Source of the DNA: Clostridium collagenovorans DSM 3089
Lineage (GTDB): Bacteria; Bacillota; Clostridia; Clostridiales; Clostridiaceae
DNA: 64,000 nt
NCBI RefSeq assembly: GCF_900130005.1
Contig: NZ_FQXP01000007.1
Coordinates: forward strand, 1 to 64,000
Direction: 5' to 3'
Both the position numbers and the translations under genes were made by a program. Each line of letters starts with the position of its first letter. The stretch's first letter is position 1. Shown piece by piece: positions 53,950-62,404 of the stretch. The notes under the pieces were generated by a model. That model was not told where the DNA came from and did no database searches. It saw only the letters and a program-made list of their open reading frames with translations.

Positions 53950-55662
53950 ATATGTCCCTCCTAGATGTTATTGTTAGTGCTTTACTTTAGGTTGGACATT
54001 TTTGCTAGAGTTTATTTCATGTAATTTTTACTAGCACAACGCGTATACTTAATAAATTTTATAATTATGACTTTACATAATTCGCACAATATAAATTTAA
54101 AGGTTATTTTACATTTATCAGTTAAATAAAGCTCAATATAACAAACTACATTTTTATAACATTATGTAAAAATATAGATATTCAGGAAAATATCTAAAAA
54201 TAAACCGAGTTTATCCTTATTAATTAAGCAAAAATATTCTCAGCTTAGCAGTTGTTTCTATATTTATAACAAATATATCTGAAAATTTTATATTATACCG
54301 CTAAATACATATACAATTATAAAGAAATTTTCCTCAATCTAGAATATAGGGGTTTATTACAAATGAATTATGAATGTACAAATAAGTAACATTAGAACAT
54401 TTTTATTAATTATATAAATATACCTTAAGCTATTACAAGTATTTTGATAATACTAACTTTAGCACTATAAATTTTAATTCACTTATAAAATTAACATAGA
54501 AACCTTAAAACTCTAAATAAACTTTTTAAACAAAAATTTACTAATCCAATACTCTTTTAATTGAATTGATTATAAGTAAATCAACATTATAATTTGTAAA
54601 ATTTAGCATTTAAATGTAAAGTTAAGCAAGTTAGTCAAAAAATTTACATATACTATCTCTTTAAGTTTAATACTACTAATAATAACTACAGATAAAGAAA
54701 ATTATTAAATTATAACTTTAAGAAAAAATATTTGCACTTTTATTTTTAATATAAAAAGCTTAATTAACATAAATAACGTTCTTAAAATTCTTAATTCGAT
54801 AAATAAAAACGATCAGCACAGTAGGACTCTTCGAAACAGTGAAATGAACTATGAACGTTTATAAAAAACATTAGGTACTTTCTTGAAAATAAAAATGAAT
54901 ATATGTCTAATATCATAGAAATCTATTATAAACTTTTTTAAATCACTACAATACATAAATATTCATATATTTAACTATAAAATCTCAATAAAAATCCACA
55001 AAACTACACACTAAAACTTTTAGTCTATTAAGATTAATTTTTGAAACATACTCTTTTATCTAAAAATGTTATATAAATAGTTTAGTGGAAAAAATATAAA
55101 ATTTCAATAGTAAACTTGAAATAAGTTTAAATCTATAATTTTTAATATTATTGATAAAATTGCTTCTTACACTTTTCTTATCAACTAATATACAACACAA
55201 CTGTTGTAGTAAGGATGAGTTACCTATATTTAGAACATTTAAAGTAACTCTCAATAAAATATAATTAACACATATTAAAATATTTACAGGCTCCAAGACT
55301 TATTCTATCGATTCTCATAATGTTGTACTTATTGATTTAATTATATTCTTATGTACTTATTGAATAAATGAACTACTACTAACAAAATATTTTCAAAGGT
55401 TAAACTTAGGTCTTACGACTCTTATACATAAAAGATGATAACAAGATTTTAGATTCTATTTTAAGTAAATATCCAAGTCAATCCCCTTAAAAACTTATAA
55501 TATATTTATACTTCAACCGTGTTATAACATCATAATACGTTGTTCTATGGACAAAATACATATTTTCATGACTGAGAATGTGTCTTTTGAAATTTTTATA
55601 GTAAGTAATATACTAAATTGCACTTTTCATAAAATAACCATAATATACCTCTTAATTTTTAC
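53950..55662. other. Long gene-free AT-rich stretch
   Basis: About 1.7 kb without any ORF that has both a ribosome site and protein-like composition. The longest frame (75 codons at 55069-55296 on the minus strand) is judged spurious. No transposase fragments were recognised. It may be decayed mobile DNA, but nothing in it proves that. Confidence 0.5.
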
Positions 55663-56093
55663 TTAGAAATATATATTTAACCATTCCTCATAATCAGGTA
55701 AATTTTCTATAGGATTTTCTCTTAGAACATATCTATTTAGATAAGCATTCCTTTCTGCATCTAACTTAACAACCTCTTGAAAAATTATAAACAAAAACTA
55801 TCCCTTCCATTTAGTAAATCTAAATATTTCTCCTCTGATATTGAACAAAATTTCACTTCTATCAACTCTGTTAATCCATTGATATATCTAGTTCTATATA
55901 TGCTATCATTAACTTCTGTTTCTACCCATTGAGGTAATAATACTAAATCATAATTTCCAAAAAAATCTACTATACTTACCTCATTCTCAATCTTTAATAA
56001 AAACTCTATAGAATTATTATCTAATATACATATGTTTTGAATCTTATTATTAGATAGATCTATTCTCAACGTGTCAATATCATCTATCCTCAT
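55663..56093 (-). pseudogene. Third gene of the ImmA/XRE operon, PIN-like, frameshifted at a T run
   Basis: From ATG 56093 the frame runs 102 residues and stops at 55785 just after GRDSF. One extra T in the TTTTT run near 55793-55797 would carry the frame on through IIFQEVVKLDAERNAYLNRY to a stop at 55663, giving 143 residues. The N-terminal half has ICILDNNSIEFLL and later LLPQWVETEVND, recalling the first acidic residues of PIN nucleases. The gene overlaps the ImmA/IrrE gene by 14 bases. A toxin role is inferred only. The break may be a real mutation, a slippage switch or a sequencing error. Confidence 0.6.
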
Positions 56094-56880
56094 TAATAAA
56101 ACTCTCCTTGATCTTTAATATATTATTGCTTATTTTCTTGAAATACTCCAAATTAGATTTGTGAAACTCAATCTCTGGATTTTCATCAATAGCCTTTTTT
56201 ATTTTATTTTCAAGTGTTAAGACATCATATATATAAGTTGGCTTAACTAATTCTGTATCTAATCCAAGTCTTTCAAACTTATCCACTAAAGATTCATGCT
56301 GCTTATCAAAATTCTCTATTATCGCTGATTTTAATTTACTATTATCAAATTTCTTACAATCTTGATAGAGCTGAATTAATATTGCCTTATAAGGAGCTTT
56401 ATAAACATCCATGCATCTAAATATTTTGTCTTCGAAATTTTCATCATCTAAACTAAAGTAGAAATCATAAACATCACCTAGCAACATCTTTGCTGCAAAA
56501 TAGTCAGCATATCTTTCATTTAACTCCATATCAAAATTTACTTTATGAAGGCTTTCCTTTAAATCCTCATCAAAGAACATATGATATATCTCATGCCATG
56601 CAATGAAATATTGATATACCCTTGGTTGTGCAGTATTTATTACAGCAATCCTAAAATTCTCTTTAACTACAACTAAACCACCAAAATATATATCGTTAAT
56701 AGGTATTTGTATCAATGATTCCTTTTTTAATATATTAAATGCTAACTTCTCCGAGCTAATTACCTTAGAATCATTATATCTAGAAAGTACAGTATCAACT
56801 TTAGATTGAATTTGCTTTTCTATTTGTAAATTAATATTAATAACCTCTTCCAAGTTATCACTGCTAATTATTTTAGACAT
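56080..56880 (-). CDS. ImmA/IrrE-family zinc metallopeptidase
   Basis: The 266-residue protein carries AWHEIYHMFF, a HExxH zinc site with His96, Glu97 and His100, and LNERYADYFAAKMLL downstream with the third ligand. This is the COG2856/DUF955 pattern. Such proteases cleave or inactivate a partner XRE repressor and so release stress or mobile-element genes. Its partner repressor is encoded 15 bases upstream. The C-terminal 120 residues are helical and not recognised. It overlaps the next gene by 14 bases, so all three are translationally coupled. Confidence 0.88.
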   Translation of the reverse strand: MSKIISSDNLEEVININLQIEKQIQSKVDTVLSRYNDSKVISSEKLAFNILKKESLIQIPINDIYFGGLVVVKENFRIAVINTAQPRVYQYFIAWHEIYHMFFDEDLKESLHKVNFDMELNERYADYFAAKMLLGDVYDFYFSLDDENFEDKIFRCMDVYKAPYKAILIQLYQDCKKFDNSKLKSAIIENFDKQHESLVDKFERLGLDTELVKPTYIYDVLTLENKIKKAIDENPEIEFHKSNLEYFKKISNNILKIKESFINEDR

Positions 56881-56895
56881 TTACCTCACCCCACC

Positions 56896-57303
56896 TTATT
56901 TATATATCTCTGATAAATTAATAAGGTCGTCTAATATCATAAATAATTCTTTAGTATCAGTAGATCTTTTATAATCACTAGGTGCATTATCAGAATACAT
57001 TGTTACTAAACTACAATTATTATTCAAGCTTTTATAGTTTAAAAGCTCTTCATACTTAATAATATTTGATTCTATAATTTTTTTCATATGAGTTATAAAC
57101 GTAGTCTTATTATCTATATCACCTTTAATTATTTTATCTAATGTTGGTCTAGATACCTCTATAACCTTTGAAAAAGATGATTTTGTATAACCTCTATCTT
57201 TTATTATAGATAAAACATTTTTACCTACTACATTTCTTGATTCAAATAGTTTTTCTTGATTTTCATCTTCCAATATTTTATTAATAATACTCATTAAACT
57301 CAC
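56896..57303 (-). CDS. XRE-like helix-turn-helix regulator paired with ImmA/IrrE
   Basis: The 135-residue protein has an HTH near residues 27-65 (VLSIIKDRGYTKSSFSKVIE then VSRPTLDKIIKGDID) followed by a helical C-terminal part of about 65 residues that may be the protease target. A TTTAATG start region with GAGGTGAG upstream supports ATG 57303. It is the first gene of a three-gene operon with the metallopeptidase and a small PIN-like protein, and probably represses its own promoter, as XRE antitoxins do. Confidence 0.8.
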   Translation of the reverse strand: MSLMSIINKILEDENQEKLFESRNVVGKNVLSIIKDRGYTKSSFSKVIEVSRPTLDKIIKGDIDNKTTFITHMKKIIESNIIKYEELLNYKSLNNNCSLVTMYSDNAPSDYKRSTDTKELFMILDDLINLSEIYK

Positions 57304-57604
57304 CTCTTTTTTACATCTTTAACTATATTATATGCCTAATATATAATAAAAGATACATTTTGAAAAAAATATTTTTACAATTCTTTGTTTGTATACGAAT
57401 TATTTTTACAAATTAAAAGAAATAACTCCATATATTCTGCTCCACCCTTTATTCCGAATCATCTTTGTAAATCTATATTGTTAGTTATATTCTATTTTGA
57501 ATTTATTGTATTGAATATTTGTTTATTTAAAAGTCTATAAATGTAAGCTTAAAATAATTAAGGGAGTTAGATATCTCAACCCAACTCCCTTAAATTTCTT
57601 ATTA
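57304..57604. other. Gap with terminator of the amidohydrolase gene
   Basis: Contains the promoter region of the XRE operon at its left end and the terminator 57558-57593. No gene was found. Confidence 0.5.
57558..57593 (-). terminator. Terminator after the M20 amidohydrolase
   Basis: Arms TTAAGGGAGTT (57558-57568) and AACTCCCTTAA (57583-57593) are exact complements around 14 bases. On the minus strand ATTATTTTAAG follows. It lies 12 bases after the stop. Confidence 0.75.
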
Positions 57605-59005
57605 CTATTCTATTTCTATGGTTTCCATAAGTGGTACATACTCAAAGTTCTTCATGTCCTTTTTATATTCTTCTTTAGCTTTTTTTACTATGTCCCTATT
57701 CATTAAAAGGTCATAGGCTGAACAAGCTAAAACCTTTGATGCAACTAACATTGCACTGAAGCCTAAATTAGAACCTGAAGCTGAACATGATTGCCAAGTA
57801 TGTGCTGCCGTACCAATTGGCCATGCTCCAACTGAAAGCTGAGCCGTTGGTATCATATGGCTAACATCTCCAACATCTGAAGAACAGGACAAGCAATGAT
57901 GCTTTCCATTCTTTAAATCACTTACTTCCTCATGAACATATTCCTCTATAATATTGTCATTCTCGGAAAGTCCTTCTGCAACACTTAAACGTTCATCCTC
58001 TGTAAAAGTCTCGCCTAATTTCTTTGCAAATTTCTCATCTTCCTCAGAATGTTTCGGTGCTCCTACTAAGCTTAAATTTTCAAAAATAACATCTGTAAGT
58101 ACATCATTAGGATAGAAATCATATATTGCACTTAAAATTTTATACTCCATATGAGTTCCTGTCATAAGTGCTGCACCTTTTGCCACGTTAACAACTCTAT
58201 GAAAAACCTCTCTTACATCCTCGGCTCTTTTTCCTCTTACATAATACCAAACCTCTGAAAAATCAGGTACTATATTAGGACGGTCTCCGCCATTAGTTAT
58301 AATGTAGTGAATTCTTATGGAATCTATTAAATGCTCTCTTAAATAATTAGTTCCTGTGTTCATTAACTCAACACCATCTAAGGCACTTCTTCCATTATAA
58401 GGAGCTTGTGCAGCATGGGATGCTTTTCCCTTAAATCTAAACCTAACTGAAAAATTAGATAACATACCACATCTTATTGGCGTATTTATATCAAAGGGAT
58501 GCCAAGTTAAGGCACAATCAAGATCATTAAAGACTCCCCTTTTTCCCATGTTAACCTTTCCTGCTCCACCCTCTTCAGCAGGACATCCATAGTACCTTAT
58601 AGTTCCCTTAATATTTTCCTTTTCCATAAGAGCTTTCAAAGCCGTAACAGCACCTAGCCCAGCTGTTCCTAGTAAGTTATGACCACACCCATGACCTAAG
58701 CCATCTTCAATTACAGCTTCTCTATGAGTACATACCCTTTGAGATAAGCCTGGTAAAGCATCATATTCCCCTAGTATACCTATAACAGGTTTTCCCGATC
58801 CATACTGTGCTATAAAAGTAGTTTCCATTCCCTCCACAGAGTTAACTTCAAAACCCTGCTCCTTTAAATAATCACTTTGTAGTTTTGATGCAAAATGCTC
58901 ATCATAACCTACCTCAGGATTTTCCCATATACTTTTAGCTATCTTTATAAGGCTTTCCCTATTTTCTTCAACTTCATTAATTATTGATTCTTTACCAATA
59001 CCCAT
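57605..59005 (-). CDS. M20-family amidohydrolase, AbgB-like
   Basis: From ATG 59005, placed six bases after AAAGGGG, the protein has 466 residues; an in-frame TTG five codons earlier is less likely. It contains GILGEYDALPGLSQ near residue 76, GHGCGHNLLG near 104, the catalytic EEGGAGKVNMG near 144, a dimerisation domain with FKGKASHAA near 190, and HCLSCSSDVGDVSH near 375. The set matches AbgB-type peptidases that cleave p-aminobenzoyl-glutamate or other N-acyl amino acids using a two-metal site. No partner abgA was found beside it. Substrate is inferred. Confidence 0.9.
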   Translation of the reverse strand: MGIGKESIINEVEENRESLIKIAKSIWENPEVGYDEHFASKLQSDYLKEQGFEVNSVEGMETTFIAQYGSGKPVIGILGEYDALPGLSQRVCTHREAVIEDGLGHGCGHNLLGTAGLGAVTALKALMEKENIKGTIRYYGCPAEEGGAGKVNMGKRGVFNDLDCALTWHPFDINTPIRCGMLSNFSVRFRFKGKASHAAQAPYNGRSALDGVELMNTGTNYLREHLIDSIRIHYIITNGGDRPNIVPDFSEVWYYVRGKRAEDVREVFHRVVNVAKGAALMTGTHMEYKILSAIYDFYPNDVLTDVIFENLSLVGAPKHSEEDEKFAKKLGETFTEDERLSVAEGLSENDNIIEEYVHEEVSDLKNGKHHCLSCSSDVGDVSHMIPTAQLSVGAWPIGTAAHTWQSCSASGSNLGFSAMLVASKVLACSAYDLLMNRDIVKKAKEEYKKDMKNFEYVPLMETIEIE

Positions 59006-59554
59006 CTTATCCCCTTTCAAAAACTCTATTGTTTTACTAAATTACTCTACATATAGCTTAAATATTACTTTAACTTATATTTTCTTTAGTATTCTCAGGA
59101 TAATAGTAAATTATTAAGGCTTTTGCTTTATCCACCTTGGTATAACATCCTTATATACGTTTTAACTTTATATAAGTTTCATAATTACTTAAAGTTAGAA
59201 AGTTAAATTTTATGACTTAAGGATGAGTATTTTTAACATCATAATGAAACTCTAAATTATATATCAACTAGTGTTGGTGAATTCATTGTTAAAACTATGC
59301 TAAATTAAAAATATATATGGCTAATCTTAAGTTGATTTGTATAATTTAAGATTAGCCATTTTATTTTTAAAGCCATATAACTATAATATAATTCTAGATT
59401 TTCTCTATAGCTCTCTTGTTTTAATTTAGTTTGAAATGTTTACATTCAAGAAAATTTTCTAAGAATTTACAAAATCATATTTAAGAATTAACAGTTTAGA
59501 TATATAATAGATAAATGTGTGAGTTTTTTTAATAATTATCTTGGAGGTAATCAC
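59006..59554. other. Divergent region upstream of uppP with a leader hairpin
   Basis: No gene is seen. The hairpin at 59317-59359 is the main structure. The in-frame ORF extension before ATG 59555 lacks a ribosome site. Confidence 0.5.
59317..59366 (+). terminator. Terminator-like hairpin upstream of uppP
   Basis: Arms ATGGCTAATCTTAA (59317-59330) and TTAAGATTAGCCAT (59346-59359) are exact complements, followed by TTTATTTTT on the plus strand. As it lies between divergent genes, it could attenuate uppP or end a short upstream RNA. Confidence 0.65.
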
Positions 59555-60373
59555 ATGGAATTTATAGAGATTTTAAAAACCATACTACTTGGTATTGTTC
59601 AAGGGATAACTGAATGGCTTCCTATAAGTAGTACTGGTCATATGATTTTAGTTGATGAATTTGTTAAACTTAACTTCTCAGAATTGTTTGTAAGTACTTT
59701 TCTAGTTGTTATTCAATTTGGTTCGATTTTAGCGGTATTAGTATTGTTCTTTAAGAAACTTAATCCTTTTGATTCTTCAAAGAACCCTGCTGAAAAAGCA
59801 GATACTATGTCTTTATGGTTTAAAGTTATCGTAGCTGTTGCACCATCTGCTGTAATAGGTTTATTATATGATGACCTTATTGAGGAGATGTTCTTCAATC
59901 CTACAACAGTTGCTATAACACTTATTGTTTATGGTATTTTATTCATTATACTTGAAAGTAGAAATAAAAAACCTCGTGTTAATAGTTTTGCACAACTATC
60001 TTACACAACAGCAATCGGTATTGGATTATTCCAAGTGCTAGCTTTAATCCCTGGTACATCAAGATCTGGTGCTACAATTTTAGGTGCTGTTTTCTTAGGA
60101 TGTTCTAGATACATAGCAGCAGAGTTTTCATTCTTCTTAGCTATACCAACTATGCTTGGTGCTAGTGGACTTAAACTACTTAAAGCTGGATTTGCTTTCA
60201 CTGGTTTTGAATGGATGATTTTATTAATAGGTTCTTTAGTAGCATTCTTAGTTTCAATCTTTGCTATTAAATTCCTTATGGATTACATTAAGAAACATGA
60301 CTTTAAAGTCTTTGGTTACTATAGAATTGTTCTAGGTATCTTAGTCTTAGCATATTTCTTCTTACTTAAGTAA
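59555..60373 (+). CDS. uppP: Undecaprenyl-diphosphatase UppP (BacA)
   Basis: From ATG 59555, six bases after GGAGGT, the protein has 272 residues and about eight membrane helices, the family's normal size. It carries [19 protein letters not shown] near residue 8, with the catalytic Glu, and the phosphate-binding [12 protein letters not shown] near 165. UppP dephosphorylates undecaprenyl diphosphate outside the membrane so the lipid carrier can be reused for peptidoglycan and capsule synthesis, and its overproduction gives bacitracin resistance. It is a single gene between two terminator-like hairpins. Confidence 0.96.
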   Translation: MEFIEILKTILLGIVQGITEWLPISSTGHMILVDEFVKLNFSELFVSTFLVVIQFGSILAVLVLFFKKLNPFDSSKNPAEKADTMSLWFKVIVAVAPSAVIGLLYDDLIEEMFFNPTTVAITLIVYGILFIILESRNKKPRVNSFAQLSYTTAIGIGLFQVLALIPGTSRSGATILGAVFLGCSRYIAAEFSFFLAIPTMLGASGLKLLKAGFAFTGFEWMILLIGSLVAFLVSIFAIKFLMDYIKKHDFKVFGYYRIVLGILVLAYFFLLK

Positions 60374-60387
60374 ATTAATAAAAAAAA

Positions 60388-60428
60388 ATCCTAGTAAAGC
60401 CTTGTAATGGCTTTACTAGGATTAATTT
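60388..60428. terminator. Bidirectional terminator between uppP and the ABC genes
   Basis: A perfect 14-bp stem (60388-60401 with 60409-60422, ATCCTAGTAAAGCC arm) with a seven-base loop is preceded by eight A residues and followed by TTAATTTTT. It serves uppP on the plus strand and the convergent ABC operon on the minus strand. Confidence 0.88.
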
Positions 60429-60433
60429 TTATT

Positions 60434-62230
60434 CTATTTTAAAACATAGCCTTTACTTTGAGCTTCATACATTTCCTTATATTTCCCCTCTTTATTTATA
60501 AGTTCGCTATGGGTTCCTATCTGAACAACTTGCCCCTTATCTAAAACAATTATATTATCAGCTATCTTTGTTGAGCCAAGTCTGTGTGTTACAATTACAG
60601 AGGTTTTTCCTTTACACATTTCCTTAAATTTATTATAAAGTTTAGTTTCTTCAATTGGATCTATTGCAGCTGTAGGTTCATCAAGAACTATCATATTATG
60701 CTTCTTATAAAATCCTCTTGCTATTGCTACTCTCTGCCACTGTCCACCTGACAAATCTATTCCGTCAAACTCACATGAAAGCATAGTCTTATATCCTGAT
60801 TTAAATGCATCCTTAGATAGGACTATATCCGCTTTATTTACAGCCTCATCTAAACGCAAATTATCAATATCAGAGCAAGTATCGCTTATTGATATGTTTT
60901 CATCAAGTTTCATTTTATACCTTTGAAATTTTTGAAATACACCTGAAACATTCTTAACTATACTTTCTCTAGAAGTAGTCTTTGTATCATGTCCATTAAA
61001 TTCAATTTTTCCTTCTGTAGGAAGATATATACCCGTAAGAAGCCTTATAAGAGTACTTTTACCAGAGCCATTCTCCCCAACTATTGCAACTGTTTCACCT
61101 TCTTTTAAATGAAATGAAACATCTGATAATGACTTCTTAGTACTTCCTGGATAACTAAATGAAACACCCTTCACATCTATATAAGGTATCTCATTTATTT
61201 CTACCTCTTCACCTTTACATTCCTCCATATCAAGAAACTTAATAAGATTTTTTACAGTACCAAGCTTAGGTATTGATTTACCTATATTCCAACATATCAT
61301 TTCCTCCATCATACCTACAAGCCTGTCCAAAGATCCAAATACAGCTCCAAATGCACCTATTGATATTGATTTATCTAAAGTACAATTTACAAGCATTAAG
61401 AGAATCGAAATATATCCTATTAAGGTTAAACAGTTTAAGCTTAGTTCTATTATTATAGACCTTTTATTAGTCTTAAAAATTTCATGATTAACCTTTGATA
61501 AGGTTTCATTATATAGATTTTTAAAATATCCAAAGCACCCCAAGATTCTTGTTTCCTTAAAGTATTCTCTATCCATAATACATTTCTCATAATATTGATG
61601 CTCTCTTCGTAATGGTGCAACCTTATCTTCAAGATTTGAAAAAAGTTTAACTTTTACAATGTGTGATAATGTTATAGGAATAAATATTATGGCTATAGAC
61701 AATACAAGTATTGGTTTTAAATTATAAAGATATATGCCCATAATAAGAAAGTATGGAATATAGGATAGAATTACACTATGCAAAACATCCATTGCCGACA
61801 TTCCCTTTGTAACTCCTTCCACTGCCTTATTCATATTATTATGAAAATCACTATCTTCAAAATTAATAGCCTCTATTTTTGAACTCTTCATATTTAATTC
61901 TTTTGTTATTTTTCCGGATACCTTCTTTATTAAATCCTTATACAATACATTTGTAGTTCCATTTAAAACTTGAATTAATATAATACATCCCAAAAATAAT
62001 AATAGCTGAACTAATAAACTCATAAAACCTATTTTATCTAAAACATAATTTGATACAGCGTCCAAGAGATTATTCATTACTACAGTATTTAGTGCCAAAA
62101 ATATACCTAGTAAAACCTTCATTAAAGAATATATCTGTATATATATTGGACATGTTTTATATGTGAAATACATTAATCTTTTAGATACACTAAAAAGAGA
62201 AATATCGCAACTTTTTTTCATAATTATCAA
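60434..62230 (-). CDS. ABC exporter, permease-ATPase fusion, second gene of a pair
   Basis: The 598-residue protein has about six membrane helices to residue 330, then an ATPase with Walker A GENGSGKST, signature LSGGQWQRVAIARG, Walker B MIVLDEPTAAID and switch VTHRLGS. Both catalytic Glu and His are present. The LSGGQWQR and DEPTAA forms are common in NisT/LanT-like and other peptide or lipid exporters, but no peptidase domain or precursor gene is present. It follows another exporter gene by about 170 bases, so they may form a heterodimer. Substrate is unknown. Confidence 0.88.
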   Translation of the reverse strand: MIIMKKSCDISLFSVSKRLMYFTYKTCPIYIQIYSLMKVLLGIFLALNTVVMNNLLDAVSNYVLDKIGFMSLLVQLLLFLGCIILIQVLNGTTNVLYKDLIKKVSGKITKELNMKSSKIEAINFEDSDFHNNMNKAVEGVTKGMSAMDVLHSVILSYIPYFLIMGIYLYNLKPILVLSIAIIFIPITLSHIVKVKLFSNLEDKVAPLRREHQYYEKCIMDREYFKETRILGCFGYFKNLYNETLSKVNHEIFKTNKRSIIIELSLNCLTLIGYISILLMLVNCTLDKSISIGAFGAVFGSLDRLVGMMEEMICWNIGKSIPKLGTVKNLIKFLDMEECKGEEVEINEIPYIDVKGVSFSYPGSTKKSLSDVSFHLKEGETVAIVGENGSGKSTLIRLLTGIYLPTEGKIEFNGHDTKTTSRESIVKNVSGVFQKFQRYKMKLDENISISDTCSDIDNLRLDEAVNKADIVLSKDAFKSGYKTMLSCEFDGIDLSGGQWQRVAIARGFYKKHNMIVLDEPTAAIDPIEETKLYNKFKEMCKGKTSVIVTHRLGSTKIADNIIVLDKGQVVQIGTHSELINKEGKYKEMYEAQSKGYVLK

Positions 62231-62404
62231 TCCTTCTTGTATTAACTATAATTAGAGTTTCTGTATGTTTTTCTAAATATATACTTTGTAATATTAAATC
62301 CACATCATCGTAATTTTTTACATATTAATTTTTTATCCTATAAAATTAATAATGAAGTTTATTTAATGCAATATATATAATTATAAATTTTTTATAATCA
62401 TAAT
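62231..62404. other. Spacer between the two ABC genes
   Basis: An AT-rich 174-base gap, longer than is usual for a coupled pair. It could hold an internal promoter. No ORF was found. Confidence 0.4.

Noticed and set aside
55069..55296. 75-codon minus-strand ORF
   Set aside because: No ribosome site, no recognisable family, and the surrounding 1.7 kb is equally AT-rich and noncoding.
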